Assembly (NCBI GenBank): GCA_024734495.1
Contig: JALMQS010000099.1
Coordinates: 65,756,291-65,820,290, forward strand
Direction: 5' to 3'
DNA length: 64,000 bases
Source: Forficula auricularia
Taxonomy: Eukaryota > Arthropoda > Insecta > Dermaptera > Forficulidae
A model generated the notes under the pieces. It was not told where the DNA came from and made no database searches. It worked only from the letters and a program-made list of their open reading frames with translations. The stretch's first letter is position 1, and each line of letters begins with the position of its first letter. This document shows, piece after piece, positions 12,801 through 27,800 of this stretch. The position numbers and the translations under genes were made by a program.

Positions 12801-15800
12801 CTGGAATGAAGTCACGAGCAACCACAACTTAAAAAAAAAAAAAATAATAATAAATAAAGAAAAAAAACATTTTTACCCCTAATTTTAGATATAGTATAAG
12901 AAATTCATTTTTCTTCGAGTAATTACAAACATCTAATTGTCTTTTGTTTTTTGCTTATTAATATTATTCTTAGAAAAACTCAAGATTTGAACGGAGAAAA
13001 TTACGAAAAAGTTTTGGAACGAAGTCTCGGCTTTTACAATCCAAACAACATCAACTATCTTTCCTCTCAATTGGGCATTGGGAACAACTATCTCTCCAAT
13101 ATGAACGGCATGAGGTAAATTATTATTTTTATTACAAAATTTTTTTATTAAATGTATTGGAAATTTATTTAAAATACTTCTTAATTTTTCACTTTTATTC
13201 TGTAAAAGTTAAATCTATTTAGTGGTGTTAAACTCCTTTCACTCTAGGTTAAATGAAACCTATTAGCGCTGATACAATATCTGTCAGCATTGTAGCTCCT
13301 AAATTAATAAAGAAATTTACGATTTTAGTCTATTTATTTTCCTTTAAATCGAAAATCGTATCAAAATTTTAATCATATGGTTCATAGAGTAGAGTGGAAG
13401 GCATAAGGAACCAATGTATTTTAGCGTATACGAGTTACAGAGCTCTCTGGCGGTTCGGAATGAGCAATAAAATGGGGAACCGCTCTCTTTAGCTCTATAA
13501 TTAAATTATTAAAGAATTGACATATAAAATCAATTACTTCTAAGGAAAGCGGTGTTGGTTGTAAGTGAAACATTGTAAATAAAAGAATATACATAAAATA
13601 TATTTCACTTCACCCATATCCAATTGTTTCAAGAAATATGGAATCAGATCAGCACCTTATAACAGACATAACCTTTCCTCCATTCTAGTGAATAATAAAA
13701 TTGATAAAATCGATCCCATTAATAGAAGTGGCGTGTATATGCTCGAATGTAACGATGTGAAGCGATCTACATAGGTCAAATTAGAAGATCTTTCAAAATA
13801 CGCTACACTGAGCATATGAGATCGCTAAGGCAATTAACGTTAAATAACTCACCCTTCGATTCCACTTCTTCTTTTGCTGACTATTTAATAAATGAAAATC
13901 ATTCCCCATTCCCTAACAACCCTCAACCTTTACATTTCGCTCCCAAAGGCCCTAAATTGGATATATTAGAGTCGGCCGAAATAAAGAAAGCAATCTTTAA
14001 CAAAAAACAATTTTGAATAACCAACAAGATATCCAAATCTACACTATATTAGATTTATTATTTAAATAGTTTCAATCCCCATATAATCCTTCTCTCTAAT
14101 TTTTGCCCTTTTTCAGCTTTCAGGCCAAAATCTATTCAAAAACAAAGCCTTAAATAATCCCTTTACAACCTCTATAGCAAATTCTGAGTCCTCCTTTATT
14201 ATATTCATCTTAGAGCCCCATTGTTTCTCTTCTTTTTCAAAAATGCCATTCAAATCTATACCTACCTGAGTGCCATTCTCTCGAATACTCCCCCACTGTT
14301 CCTCCTCCAACCCTTCCACCTCCACCACCACATATTCGACCTAAATACTTGTATGTACTATTTCAACCAGTTAGTTTATTGTTAACTCCTGAAGATAGGT
14401 GAATAGCCCGAAATATATTGAGTTTTTTTTTAAACTGTTGTAATTTTATTCCTGTGAAACCCCACATCTATATATATATATATTTTATATATATTCTTTT
14501 ATATAAAAATTTAATTACTAGTTAATTTTATATAGCGTACTTGGATTTCAGGATTTTTAGGACGTTTAAAACAAGTAAGTTTTTTATCTGATTTTGTGTC
14601 GCGAAAGCAACCTTTCACAAAACATTGACTTCGAGAACTAGGCATATTTAATAATATTTTAATCTATAAATTTGTACGTTGGAAAATTTTCTAAATGAAC
14701 GTTTAGCACAAAGCGTGTATGAATCTTTTATCTATGACAAAGACTTTGAATGTCCTATGACTATGATCTTTGAATATAGCTCTGGACTAAAAATAATGTT
14801 CTCCGAGCAGCTAGAGAACGTTTTTCGATATTCGGTATCCTTCCACTCTATACTCGTATGATATGGTTATTTTAGAGACGATAAAATTTTTGTGAGATCA
14901 AAAATAAAAAAAAACTATTTTTTTTATCATGGGTTCTTTCGTATCCCTGTAAAGATCTAAAATTAGACTTTAATTAGTCAAGCCAACTACAGAGGTGCGA
15001 AAAATGAACGAGGAAAAGATTAAATAAAAATGAAATTCCAAATTCATATAGACATTAAGGCCCGGTTGTATGTCGCAAAGTAAATGCTTTTTACCACTAA
15101 CCAAGGTAGATGGTAAATAGAGCCACTGGGATGGCCAATCAGATGACAGGTACATTCAGTGGCATTCAAAAGCATTTACTTTGCGACATACAACCGGGCC
15201 TAAGTATCAGCTTGGGTTCAGGGATCGGTGGCCGAGAGGATAAGAGCTAAGTCTCTTATAAAGGCATCGCACCCGGCTGATCCTTTTGTCTATAATATAA
15301 AAATCTTTTCTTCGTTCCCTAATTTAATTTAATTAGACTGAATGTTTAAAAATTTATTTCACTTTAAAATGACGATGTTAGCCATAGATTGATTGATTTT
15401 TTGGATGATTTTATATCTGTTAGCATTCATGAGGATCTTAACTTAAAATTATGAAAAAGTCTCATTCTATTCTTATCAACGATAAATAATATTAAATAGA
15501 TACAAGTACCTAATTGACTTATCATAATGATAAAAAATATCTCAAATCTTGCTTTTAATTATCTTTGGCTGGTATTTCATCGAACAAATACCCTGGATTT
15601 TCTAACCTCGTGTGAATTTCGTGGCTTTTAGGCTATGTCTTCGCGATCTTAGACAATAAAACGCCACTGAAAATTATTTTATTTTTATCAGAATTAAATT
15701 GCCATTACAACCTTGTTTAATTTAAAATCAAGATAATTCACATTTACTGTAAACTCACACATTTTGTTTTCAATTTTAGAGGACGATTTCCAGAACAGGA

Positions 15801-18800
15801 ATATGCCAATGAGTTGCGACAGCAACAGGCAAGTAAGTGGGCTTTTAGGAGTGTCGCTGAAGGCATAGAGCATTTCAAGTCTGGTCGTCATTCAGAAGCA
15901 TTCCAATGCCTAAACAAGGCACTTAATATTGATCCAAGAAACGTCGAAGGACTCGTCGCTAGAGGCGCTTTGTGAGTTTTTTTAAAACTAAATTTCTTCC
16001 CTCAGTCATTCAATTATTGATTAAAAACAAAACAGCTTTTTAAATATTGCATTTTACTTTCCTTTATTTTAAGCTATGGTATAAAGCGATTGAATTATAT
16101 TTAGATAAAAAAAAAGCACTATTAAAAGATCTTTGTAGCCGTGCTTTAATGAGAACTAAACAATTATCCATTACATCTTAAAGTTTTATTTACATAATTT
16201 ATTTAAAAAAAAATATTTAATTAATCTACTTATTATTATTCATATAATTGGTAATGTGATAAATGTTTTATATATTCTTCCCTTTATTAACTATTTATAT
16301 GATTGAATAGAAATTAATCAATTCCAATTACCTTACAATGTTATTTATTAATGATCATTTTTTAAATCATTATTTAATTTGTTAATTTTAGATACGCAAA
16401 TAGTGGAAGTTTTCAAAAAGCTATTGAAGATTTCGAAAATTCCCTCAAGTTAAATCCAAATCATCAAAATGCCCGGAAATATATGGGTGAAACTTTGGTT
16501 GCTTTGGGCAGAAGGTTAGTTTTTTGAAATTAATAATTGTTTACATATACTACATTTTTTTTTTAATTTTTTCAGTTATGAGGATGAAAACAAGTTCGAA
16601 GAGGCATTAAAAGCTTACGAAAATTGCCTGACATTAATCCCATTTCATGAAGAGGCGCAGAATTCCATAGAATTTCTGAAAAATAAAATATTGAACAATT
16701 CGAAATTGGGTGATACCTCCGATATGCTCATACCCGGATTGAGCAGCAGCAAATCACTCGAAATGAAGGAAACTCTTAAACAATTATTGAAAACCAATGA
16801 AGAGGAACAAAAAAAGGGAGATAAGAAGGAAAGAAAATCGAAGAAAAAAAAGGATAGAAAGTAAGCTTGAATATTCCTAGATTTTGACAATATAATCCAT
16901 TACCATTTTTAGTTATTATCTGATAAATCTGTAGGAATTAAAGCACTCGGTCATGGCAGCATTTAAGGTAGTTCTGTCACAAATGCAAAAATTCAAGAAG
17001 TTTTTAAAACTTGGAATATAAGTCATTAAAAGCATAATACACATATGTTAAAATTTGAAGACGATTTACCACACCAAACATGAAATAATTGCAATTAAAA
17101 ATGACATTTTTTTACATAGGGTAGATAGGGAAAAAATGTGAAAATGATCATTATTTTAGTTTTTTCATTGAAGGACTTTCACCATCTTGATGAAAAACTA
17201 ATAATTGTTAGAATAATATATTCGGAGTAACTTGAAAAAAAAATTGAAAATTGAAATTATTTACCACGTAGTTTTGATAAAAAACAAACTTATTTGGGCG
17301 ATTATTTTTAGTGGAGGGGATATAAGCACAATGGCTTGGAAACGATCCGGCAAGTATGTGTGTATCTATATAGAGATTTCATAGTGTGAGTGGACAGTCA
17401 TGTTAAAAAAAAAATACCCTAAAATTTTAGTTTCGTTCATATTTATAGAGTTTTTACGAGGCTAAAACTTTTTGTGTGGATTATCGCGAAAGAACCTCCT
17501 TAAATATAACAAAATTATTTACAATTTATGAAATACATTTTTAATTAGTATAATTGAAGATCTTATTCTGTTAAGCCCAAAACGGATCTAACCTAACCGA
17601 AATGCTGAAGAGTTGCGGACCAATTTTTTTATCTAATCCATTATTTGGAAAAAGAAATACGCCGTCTGCTCTAATTCTACAGATGACCCGTTATTTATTT
17701 TTTTAATGATCGAATAACCTCACGTCGTGTTCTTTCCTTCTTGATAGATACTAGGCCTTTGTTCTGACTGAATTAAATCAATAATCCCTCCTTCATTTAC
17801 GCGAAATACATGATAAGCAACCCCTTCACCATTAAATTATATACTAACCGAAAAAGCGCATTTGTCAATTCGTTTATCCCTATTACTTTAATTACGCAAA
17901 AAGTTAATGCTAGACTATATAGAACAGACAATAAGGATTGATAATTCATAAGCCCAAAACTTTTTGGTGTCTATGTACCACTACTATCCAGTCCCGTGCT
18001 CGTTTGACAAATCTGGCAACACTGTCCGAGCTTGTATATATTTTATCATAGGAATGTCAGATAAAGTACATTATAAAGGAAAATTTATATAAAACAAAAA
18101 GTTCTTAATAAGCGATTAAAAGCTGTTGGGACAATGGCTGAAGCGAAAACGTCAAAAAAGTACTAAAGTTAACCAACTTTTTAGGTTAAATAAATGCTTT
18201 GTTGCCAGCTTGTTTTTAGTGTAAATTTTTCATTATAGATTTTTCATTATTTATTCATAATCTCAGAAACTGTGTTGTAACTATGAATTAAAATTTTCTT
18301 AAAAAATCCATTAGTTATTGTTTAATGTTGGTTTAGTTTTTTATAAAAATGGTAAGAAGAGTTTCTTAATTATAATTAAATACGTATGTAAACGTTCCGA
18401 TACCCCGAATAATGCAATGTATATGAGTCTGAAAAACTCTTTCTCTCTTTGGAATTTAATATCTCCGGAACTATATTGTTCATAAATTTCATTTTGCCAC
18501 CAATCGATGCAGAAGTATTTAAATAATAATCTGTCTAAATTTCAAAAAAAATCCTAAGAAAACCTATATGGTGAAACAACTACTTTAATTATAATAATTT
18601 CCTATTTCAAAGGAAAATATTCAATTTCTACTCCAGAGAAATATTTAAAGAGTGAAGGAATTTGTCTCTAGCAATCCAAGGAATTTCTCTCCAAATATCA
18701 TAGGACCAAAAATTTAGCCAAATTATTATAATTATTGGATAAAAAATACTTGGTAGGTTTCACATTAAGATATAAAAAATAAAACGAATTTATTTTTGGA

Positions 18801-21800
18801 GAATCTTTAATCTCGATATATATATTTCGGGTGACTAATCCATCTTCAGGAGAAACAGGTAACTGACCTGGATAAGTCGAATTTGAATACAAGTCAATGG
18901 TAAAATTTATTTTTAAATAGCAAAAGGGTAAATATATAAACTTAGTGGAGGGAGAAAGGTAGTAGGAAGACTATTTTGTTTAATTTTGAATGGCCTTCTG
19001 AGAAATGAGGATTTACACTCAGGTAGATGTGGGGGGGGGGGGGGGGGGGGAATGAATGAAAACAAATTTGCAAATATTTAAAGAATGTAATCAATGATTG
19101 TACTTTTCTTAACTTCTAATTGATTATTTAGTATATTCGTTTTATTTGAGAGAGATAATTTTATTACTGTTGACTCTAAAAAATCTAAACGTAAGCTCTT
19201 TCTTTCGAAATGTAAAGAAACGAGGTGGCTAATAGAAGAGGTGTGTTTATTCAAATGTAGATGATTGGCCAAGGTAGAAGTAGATTCCATATTAATATCA
19301 TCTGATCTGCTAAGGCTAAAGGCTCTTTCATGTTACGAGTAGTGAGTTCTAAAACCTACCAAGTATTATTTATCCAATAATTTAAAAAAATGTTTCACCA
19401 AATTCCTTAAAAACTATCAAATTATTATATTTTTCAATTGATCATTGTTAATTTTATTTCTTCTTTTTTTAGATCTCGTAAACGTCGTCATAGATCAAGC
19501 TCTTCTAGTTCATCCTCTAGTTCGGGAAGTTCCAGATCTTCTTCATCTTCATCCTCCTCCACTTCTGATTCTTCAAGTGGCGCCTCGTCCAGGTCAGGTT
19601 CTTCCCGCTCTCCATCGCGTAAATCAAGGAAGCGAAGGAAGAGGTAAACATTTGTCGGCTCACTTTCGGTTACAGTTTTTTCTTTTTCTTTACTTTTTTG
19701 TTGTAGATTGTATTTCTTCTATAACCCACTCGCATGTAATTTATTATTTAGGTTTCCATTTATTTATATAGCTTTAGAATTTACTATAGATTTTAAAGAA
19801 TACATTCTATAATATGAAATAATTTATACAATTAATTATATAAATATTCATGAAGAAGAAAAATTCTTTTTAATATGTTTTTTCAAATAATTTATTATAA
19901 AAGTGGGAAAATTTATAAGAATCCTGGAATGCATATTTATAGATTAGTGAAGTACCCAGGGTAGTAACACGTTTTCTGTTGGGATCTAGTGTAGTAATGA
20001 ACGAAGAAGCTGATGTCATCTCCTCTGTAGTTTGACTAATATGTCTATTTTGGTTTCTAATCCAACCAATTGCAATAGACTGCACTGAATCTCCCAATGG
20101 AAAACGCTATTAATAATTGAGGCAATGAGCGCAATAGTGGACTGACCCACAAAATTATGATTTTGGTTTATCTGTAGAAATTATTTACTAATATTGTTAC
20201 CGACCAACTGTAAAGTGTTCCAAACCAGCATTTGCTATCAAAGCCTGGCTTGGTCCACTTTACAGTGGGTCGGTAACAATATTAGTAATTAATTATTAAA
20301 TTAATAAGTTGTTGTAGGGAAAAAAGGACAATAGCTTATGCAAATAATTTTCATTTTTTGCCAACGTTTCGTCAACTTTGTTGACTTCCTCAGGGCTCAA
20401 ACAAATTGACTTCTTTGCATATTTGTCATTCTATCAATATTCATTCTTAGCAAACATAAGGCCAGTCATCGACAGATTGAAAATATTTTCCTATTCAAAC
20501 TGTTCGATGACTGGCCTTATGTGTTTGCTAAGAATGAATATTGATAGAATGACAAATGTGCAAGGAAGTTAATTTGTTTGAGCCCCGAGGAAGTCAACAT
20601 AGTTGGCAAAAAATGAAAATTATTTGGATAAGCTATTGTCCTTATTTCTACAACTTATTATTTTAATCGATGGACATAAATAATAAAAATAATTAATTAT
20701 TAAAGTTGTTATCGGGAAATAAGGACTATATTTTTTATGCAAATGATTTATATTTTATTGCCAACGATCAACTTTGTTGACTTCTTCATGGCTCAAATAG
20801 TTATTTTCCTTGCATATTTGTCATTTTTATAATTCTTTCTTAGTAAACATAGCAAGGCAAATCATCAACATCATTGATTGCCTTGCTATGTTTACTAAGA
20901 AAGAATTATAAAAAATGACAAATATGCAAGGAAAATAACTATTTGAGCCATGAAGAAGTCAACAAAGTTGATCGTTGGCAATAAAATATAAATCATTTGC
21001 ATAAAAAAATATAGTCCTTATTTCCCGATAACAACTTTAATAATTTAATCGATGGAGATAACTAATCAAAATAATTAGTAATTGATTTCCTCAGATAAGG
21101 CAAAATAATAATTCTGTGGGTTGGTCCACTATTGCACTCATAGCCTCAATTGTTACCTTGGGTTGCTAGACTGATCACTTGACAAACTTACAAACCGTTT
21201 ATTTTGAATCTTTCTACATTATTTGAGTATCCTTAACATTGCTAACAGCGCCGGCGCTATAGAGGGCATGTGTAGAGCATGAATCGCATGCCGGCGCTAT
21301 CTCAAAAGGGCGTAATTTTATTATTACATTTTATTTTCATTATTTAACATTAGAATCGGTTCTATTAGGACTAATGGAAATCTTGTATTCATCAAAAAAT
21401 TCGAAGTTGAGATTTGTACACAACTTTTTGTTTCAAGGTCCAAAAAATTTGCGCCTATGTGTAAACAAAATACTCTCTAAGGCTAGACTGTTGAATTATG
21501 AAACTTTGAATATAGAGATTTTGGCTAAATTAAAAAAAAAAGAAGTCGTTTGTTTTTTTTTTTTACTTTTTGTTTTTTTAAGGATGCTCGGACATTAAGG
21601 CAATGTTGGATTAAATATCTGAATTTTTAATATGTTATTAATCGATAACAAATACATATAAAATAATTTTTTGAAAAAGATTGACCAAGGGTTTTCGTGT
21701 AATTAATTATTAAAAATCGGACTTTCAACACGTAGTGAATAGGGAAAGTTTGCTGAAAGCATATATTTCGATTAAAACGTATGATGAGAAAAAAACAAAA

Positions 21801-24800
21801 AAACTTTTATTTATTTATTTATATAGATAAAAAAAAAAACTTTCTGACCCAGGGTTTTGTAAATATTCAAATCTAAATGATCGAAAATATCAGTCCGCTT
21901 CACTTAAAAATAAATCACGTGACTCGAGTCAAAAGACATTTATTTATTATATTATTTCATATTTCCGATTAAAAATGATGTTAGCTAACATCTAAATTAA
22001 AATAATTAATTTATGTGTTAAAATTATTAATTTTACTCGAAAAAAAATTTAGATTTTATTTTGACTTGCGGGGTACTGTCCGAGCAACCTTAAGTATTTA
22101 TCCCATGCCAGTTGGGGCATTTTCAAAATTTCACAAAAATGGCTCTATTTTGATAAAAAAAAGATGAGAGAACACCGGCAACAAAAAAGATAATATTAAT
22201 AATTTGAATTAAAATAATATTTTCTGCGAACCCAATTATTTTTGTCCCGTAAAAAATGTGACCGGTACCAAAGAACGAATTTCCTCTTAAGAAAATTTAT
22301 TTGACAAATTATTTATAAGATCGCTCAAAATCATTAGGGACCTATTTTTTCTTAATCTTTTGATTAATCCCTTCGAAATTAATCAGTTTAGATCGCCTTT
22401 TCTTCAAACTAGCTGCTTTCGCTTTCGTAGATTTAATAATTACGCAAAAAACAAAAAAATGCTACTTAATTGAAATTCAGATACTTTGGAAAATTGTTTA
22501 TTAGAGTAAATTGCATGTTTACATATAAAAAATGAATTCTTTAATTAAGCAGCTAATTTATTAAGCATTGTTCATTTTTTTATACATGTTTAATTAAATT
22601 TGTAGCTTGTAAAAATATAATTATTGGCGAAAATCATAACTGTTTGACATTTAAGGTATGTCGCAAAGTAAATGCTTTTTACCACTAACACAGGGTAGAT
22701 GGTAAATGGAGGAACTGGGATGGCCAATCAGATCACAGGCGCTGACAGTGCATGGCATCTGATGGCCATCTCAGTTCCTCCATTTACCATCTACCCTGTG
22801 TTAGTGGTAAAAAGCATTTACTTTGCGACATACAACCGGCCCTAAATGTCAGGAGCCTCAATTTGCATTGAATTTGCCCTACCTTATTAATTCTATATAA
22901 TATTTTTACTCCTATCGTGATTTTCGCTAATAGTTAATACTTTTTTAATCCTATTTTATGTTTTGTCTTTAAAAAATCTATTAATAAATTTCAATGTATT
23001 TTTCACAATAATGGAAACCTAATAATTATATTGTTTCTTTTTTTTAATTTTCAATTTTATTTTTTAGAGAAAAAAAAAAGAAACTTTTTATTAAATTTCA
23101 TGTTTTAAATTAAAATAAAAAAAAAATTTAATCAAAAAATTGAATTAGTAAAAACCGAAATTAAAGGTAATATTTATTTTTCCTATAGTTGAACCGACAT
23201 TTGTATATTACACCCATTTACTTTAATTTATTCATATCATAATAACTCATTTCATTTCTTCCTTTTATTGTTTTTAACATTTTTATTTTATATTTTTTCA
23301 TAGTAGATAAAGTTTTTTTGTTCGTAATGTAAATTATTTTTGTTTGAAATTTTTTTATAATTTAACTTTTTAGATTTTTTCAAAAATTTAATTATTTTTT
23401 ATCATCTATGATTAAAATACAAATTTAATCAAAATTTTACTTTCAACATAGAGATAAATAACGGATTATAATGGAAAAATATGATATTTCATTTATCTTA
23501 ACTGAAAAAATACTCTTCATCCATTCAGAAAATATATCTTAATATATGTGTAAATATATTTCTGACTTATGCGATTTATTATTCCGATAAACAATTCAGT
23601 TTGATCTTTCTTAAAGTAATTATTTAATTTTTTTTTTTATATATTTTATATCAAGTTGATCTACCAATGCAGAGAGTTTGGGAGAGAAACTAAATTCCAT
23701 ATATGGGAAAGTGAAATTAACGCTAAAGGAGGTTCGGGACTGTTAATCATTTTTATAAGAAAATTCTTAAATTTTTACCATCAAATCATTGATGTATTAA
23801 ATATTTATTCCCGAAATTTGAAGTTGATCGTCTGTCCCATTATCGAGAAACAAATTATTGAAACTTGTCCGTTTAACATGGAAGTAAATTTATCGATCTT
23901 TTAAAAAGCTATAACTTCAATATAAATTATCGCATTTTTAACAAATTTATACAGTTCAATAATTCAACTTTTATGAATCGAATGATACATTTTTCAATAG
24001 ATTTAACAGTCTAGTTAATTAGTTATTCATAAATGTAAAAAATAAAAAGTTATTTGCAGCCAACAGAATATGACAAAAGCTCTAGTGTACAATTCCAACC
24101 CTATTTCTTGAAATCGTTTTTGTTTTAAATAAAAATTTTTGTCTCATTATAAAAACATTTAAAACATCTCAATATTCTTTTTATTAACAAAGTTGTATGG
24201 AAATAAGGACAATGGCTTATGCAAATAATTTTTATTTTTTGCCAATGTTTCGTCAACTTTGTTGACTTCCTCAGGGCTCAAATAAATTAATTTCTTTGCA
24301 TACTAGTATTTGTTTTTTTTATCAGTATTCCTTCTTAGCAAACATCAGGCCAGTCATCAAACAGATTGAAAATATTTTCCTTTTTAAATCTTAATATATC
24401 TTTCTTGCTTAAGGTTTAAAAAGGAAAATATTTTCAATCTGTTTGATGACTGGCCTGCTATGTTTGCTAAGAAGGAATATTGATAAAAGAAGTTAATTTA
24501 TTTGAGTCCTGGGGAGGTAGCAAGGTTGACGAAACGTTGGCAAAAAATAAAAGTTATTTGCATAAGCTATTGTCCTTATTTTCCTAACAACTTTGTTAAT
24601 TTAATCGATGGACATAAATAATCAAAATAATAATTTTTATTAATATTATCAAAACAAAGATTTTTATTCGAAGTTAACCTCAATATTAACAATTTTTTCC
24701 TATTGGAAAATTTAGTAGGCAGAAGTTGTCACTCTGCAGAAATACAAAAGATTTTTTCGAAGATCAACCAGATAGATAAGCTGTCCCGAACTCCCTCAAA

Positions 24801-27800
24801 GAGCAACTGAAAAACAATTATTATTTTTTTTTTTTGAAGAATTAGAAATTTTCAAGTTTATATTTGCATTGGATCAAATGCTCCTATGTCTTCTAATATG
24901 GCCACAGTATTTTATTTATTGGCCTTAGTTTTTGTTAGAAAACTCCCTACCTGTCTGTACCGGTCGGAAATCGAATGTGCATTTGCTCTGTACTGCCTGA
25001 ACAATTTCCACCATGGAATTTTCTCCTGTCAACCTAAATAAATTGTATAGCTCAGAATACACATAAAATAAAATAAAAAAAAATTCTTTGATTTAAATCT
25101 TATTTGTATATAAAAATCTTTTATAAACAAGTGTAATAAATTGTTTGTTGATTTTTTCATTAGGAATAAGAAAGAAGATAAACGAGAAAAATCTCTCTCT
25201 CCTCTTAGTAAACGGATGGCATTAATGGAACCAAGTCCTGTAGCAGATGGCCTAACAGGTTTATTAGCGCAGCGACTTTCTCATTATAATCCACCTGCTA
25301 TGCCTCATTCATTTGCTAGTAAGTATTATTCAATGTTTAATCTTTAAAAGTTTGCATGTTCATAATAATGAAAAAATTTAACTATTGTAGGTGATTATTG
25401 AATGGTGTCCAAAATAAAATATAAATAAATAACAATCTATTTATTTATCTTTTTTTTCACCATTTTAGAATATCATTTGGAAATATATATAAATATTGAT
25501 TTTATTTAACTCACCTGCTATGAAAATAATTATATATTATATTATAATACACTGTGTGCCCAGGCCAAGTTGGAGCATTGGCCGTAAGCTATTTACACGA
25601 ACAATTTCGAGCCACTTTCGACTCCCCTGCAGCTCAGAACCTATTTGTGATACAGAGCTGAAATAATACACATGAAATTATGTAATCCATCTTGAAGAGA
25701 GAACCAAATTTCAATAATATAGCTTAAATATATTCTGAGATATGAACTTGAGAAATTGGCTAATTTTGGCAATAACTGACTGAATGACAGGTAATCAAAA
25801 CCTAAAGGCTACATTTCTAATTATTTCAGCATCAGGAAATTTCGAATGCTGGTAGAGTTTAGGACACAAATATAGGAAAGATTCCCAAAACCCATACTTT
25901 CTATCTTTTAACTCCTATAATGAAGGACTAAAGATTGTTAGGTAAATTTGGATCCATTTATATGAAATGGTAGAGTTTGGGGTAATAATAAAGGAAAAGG
26001 ACGAAAACCTCGGACTTTCTCTCTTTCAACCCCTTTAATGAAGGGGCGAAGATTTAATGGAAATTATTCAACATTTTTAAATATGTAATGACCCTAGGAC
26101 AATGCTTCTTAAAGTAGTGGGCTGCGAGGAGTCGCAAATGTAACAAATAAATTACACTCATTAATCAAAACATAGTAACCGTGTTTATTTTTTTCACGCT
26201 TTTACTGTTAACCATAGTAAGGGCCGGCTGTATGTCGGTTGGTAAACTCTTTTTAAACGTTGACAAAGGGTAAAACCTTAAAATTCACCTTGTGCCGGGT
26301 GGGATGGCCAATCAGATGGAAGTGCCTGTTTTATTTTAAGGTTTTACCCTTTGCCAACGTTTAAAAAGACCGACCGACATACAACTGGCCCTAAATGCAT
26401 GCATTGAATAGTAATTGGTATGCATATACGAAATTCAAAATTATAATTGGTTTTTTAACCAATCTGAATTAAAAAAAAAAAAAGGGGGGGGGGTGAGATA
26501 TTGACTTTGGTTCCAAGGGGGCCGCGACTTCATAAAGTTTAAGAAGCACTGCTCTAGGATACTAAAATTTGGCAATTTTGTAGAGTTTGGGTGATTAATA
26601 AAAGTGTAAAATCAATCACAAAAACCTTAATAACCTTAACCTCTAAAATGAAGAGGTGGAATATGTAGGGTAAATTAACTCTCCCTTAAAAAAATAAATA
26701 AATAAAAGTTACATATTAGCTTACAAAAAGAAGAGAAATCCCACCCAAAACACTACACTTCTGTAAAATTACAGGCCAAATTCGAAAAATATTGAAATCT
26801 AGGGTTCAGCCAAGATAGGGAGAGAGCATATGGCTAGAAAAGTGTCGCCTGCCTACGTCATCGCTGACTCACAGTCCGCCATATTGGATCTTTCAAAACA
26901 TTGAAATTTCCATATGGTCCTATACTAAAATGTATATCATTTTACCTTCGATTTTCAAAATTATAAGGTCATCTAAATAAAAAACTAATAAATGAACTAT
27001 TTTAAATTATAGTTTTTTTGATTTTTACAGATATATAGAGGAAATTAATTAAAATTATTTCATATTAAAATATGAACAATATACACAAAATAGTCATAGG
27101 AACATATACTGTATTTTATATTAAAGAAAAACGTGCTTATATGAGAGTATTAGCTCTTTGTTAAACATGTATTTCTCATTTGATAACGTTATGTTTGGCA
27201 ATGTTTTGAACTATGCAAGATGGCGGTCGAGCTTCTTCCCCCGCTTCAGGAGACAATTTCCTCGCCTAAGTTCTAAGCTTACAGGCACTCCCTATCTCCC
27301 TGGAATATGGTTATCTCCTTTAATAGGCTATAATTGAATCAAGATCAATAAATTTTTATTTATTTATTTTTATTCTGGACACCCTCATATCATCTAACTA
27401 TTGCGAAATTTTAATTTTGATTCTATACTTTCCAATAATAAATAATGTCATTAGAATTAAATAAAATTATATTCAATTTATTTATAAAATGTATTATCTT
27501 TTTTAGCATCTTCTTTTGAACCTGTACCCGAACAAAAAAGCAACGAAAAAGATGATTATGAACAACGGGTTTGTCGTTTCTTGGAGCAAACCAAGGGTGA
27601 TGCCGAATACGAAGTCAAAGTCCGCAAATTTCTGGAAGAAACAGCAAAGTGGTATTAAATTTACTTTTTTTTCTCTCTCTCTTTAAAAAGTATTATGTTA
27701 AGTTAACATGACATTTTAAATTTTAGGAAAAAGGAAAAGAAAGCTCAAGAGGAAAAATCGAAGAAAAAAAAGAAAAAGGAAAAGAAATCCAAAGATAAAA

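Larger units (their letters stand above)
18720..19390 (-). pseudogene. Penelope-like element fragment, minus strand
   Basis: On the minus strand, reading toward lower coordinates, a frame gives [30 protein letters not shown] and [12 protein letters not shown] and stops at 19078. This is the C-terminal part of a Penelope GIY-YIG protein, as in the fragment at 13.6 kb. The piece is bounded by inverted copies of AAACCTACCAAGTATT-type sequence at 18727-18763 and 19345-19385, as expected for Penelope terminal repeats with inverted parts. It sits antisense in TTC14 intron 9. Confidence 0.65.
20118..21162. repeat. Outer palindrome of a nested fold-back cluster
   Basis: The left arm AATGAGCGCAATAGTGGACT pairs with the right arm GGTCCACTATTGCACTCATA at about 21125. 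Between them sit a second palindrome (20189-20284) and two fold-back elements (20298-20664 and 20700-21046). Confidence 0.6.
21163..25163. other. Rest of intron 10
   Basis: Apart from the elements at 22622 and 24186, this is AT-rich sequence with long A and T runs and no supported gene. The open frame at 23656-23904 lacks coding character. Confidence 0.4.

Noticed and set aside
15218..15290. tRNA-like stretch (GTGGCCGAGAGGATAAGAGC)
   Set aside because: It has an A-box-like start but no B box and cannot form a full cloverleaf; at most a decayed SINE head.
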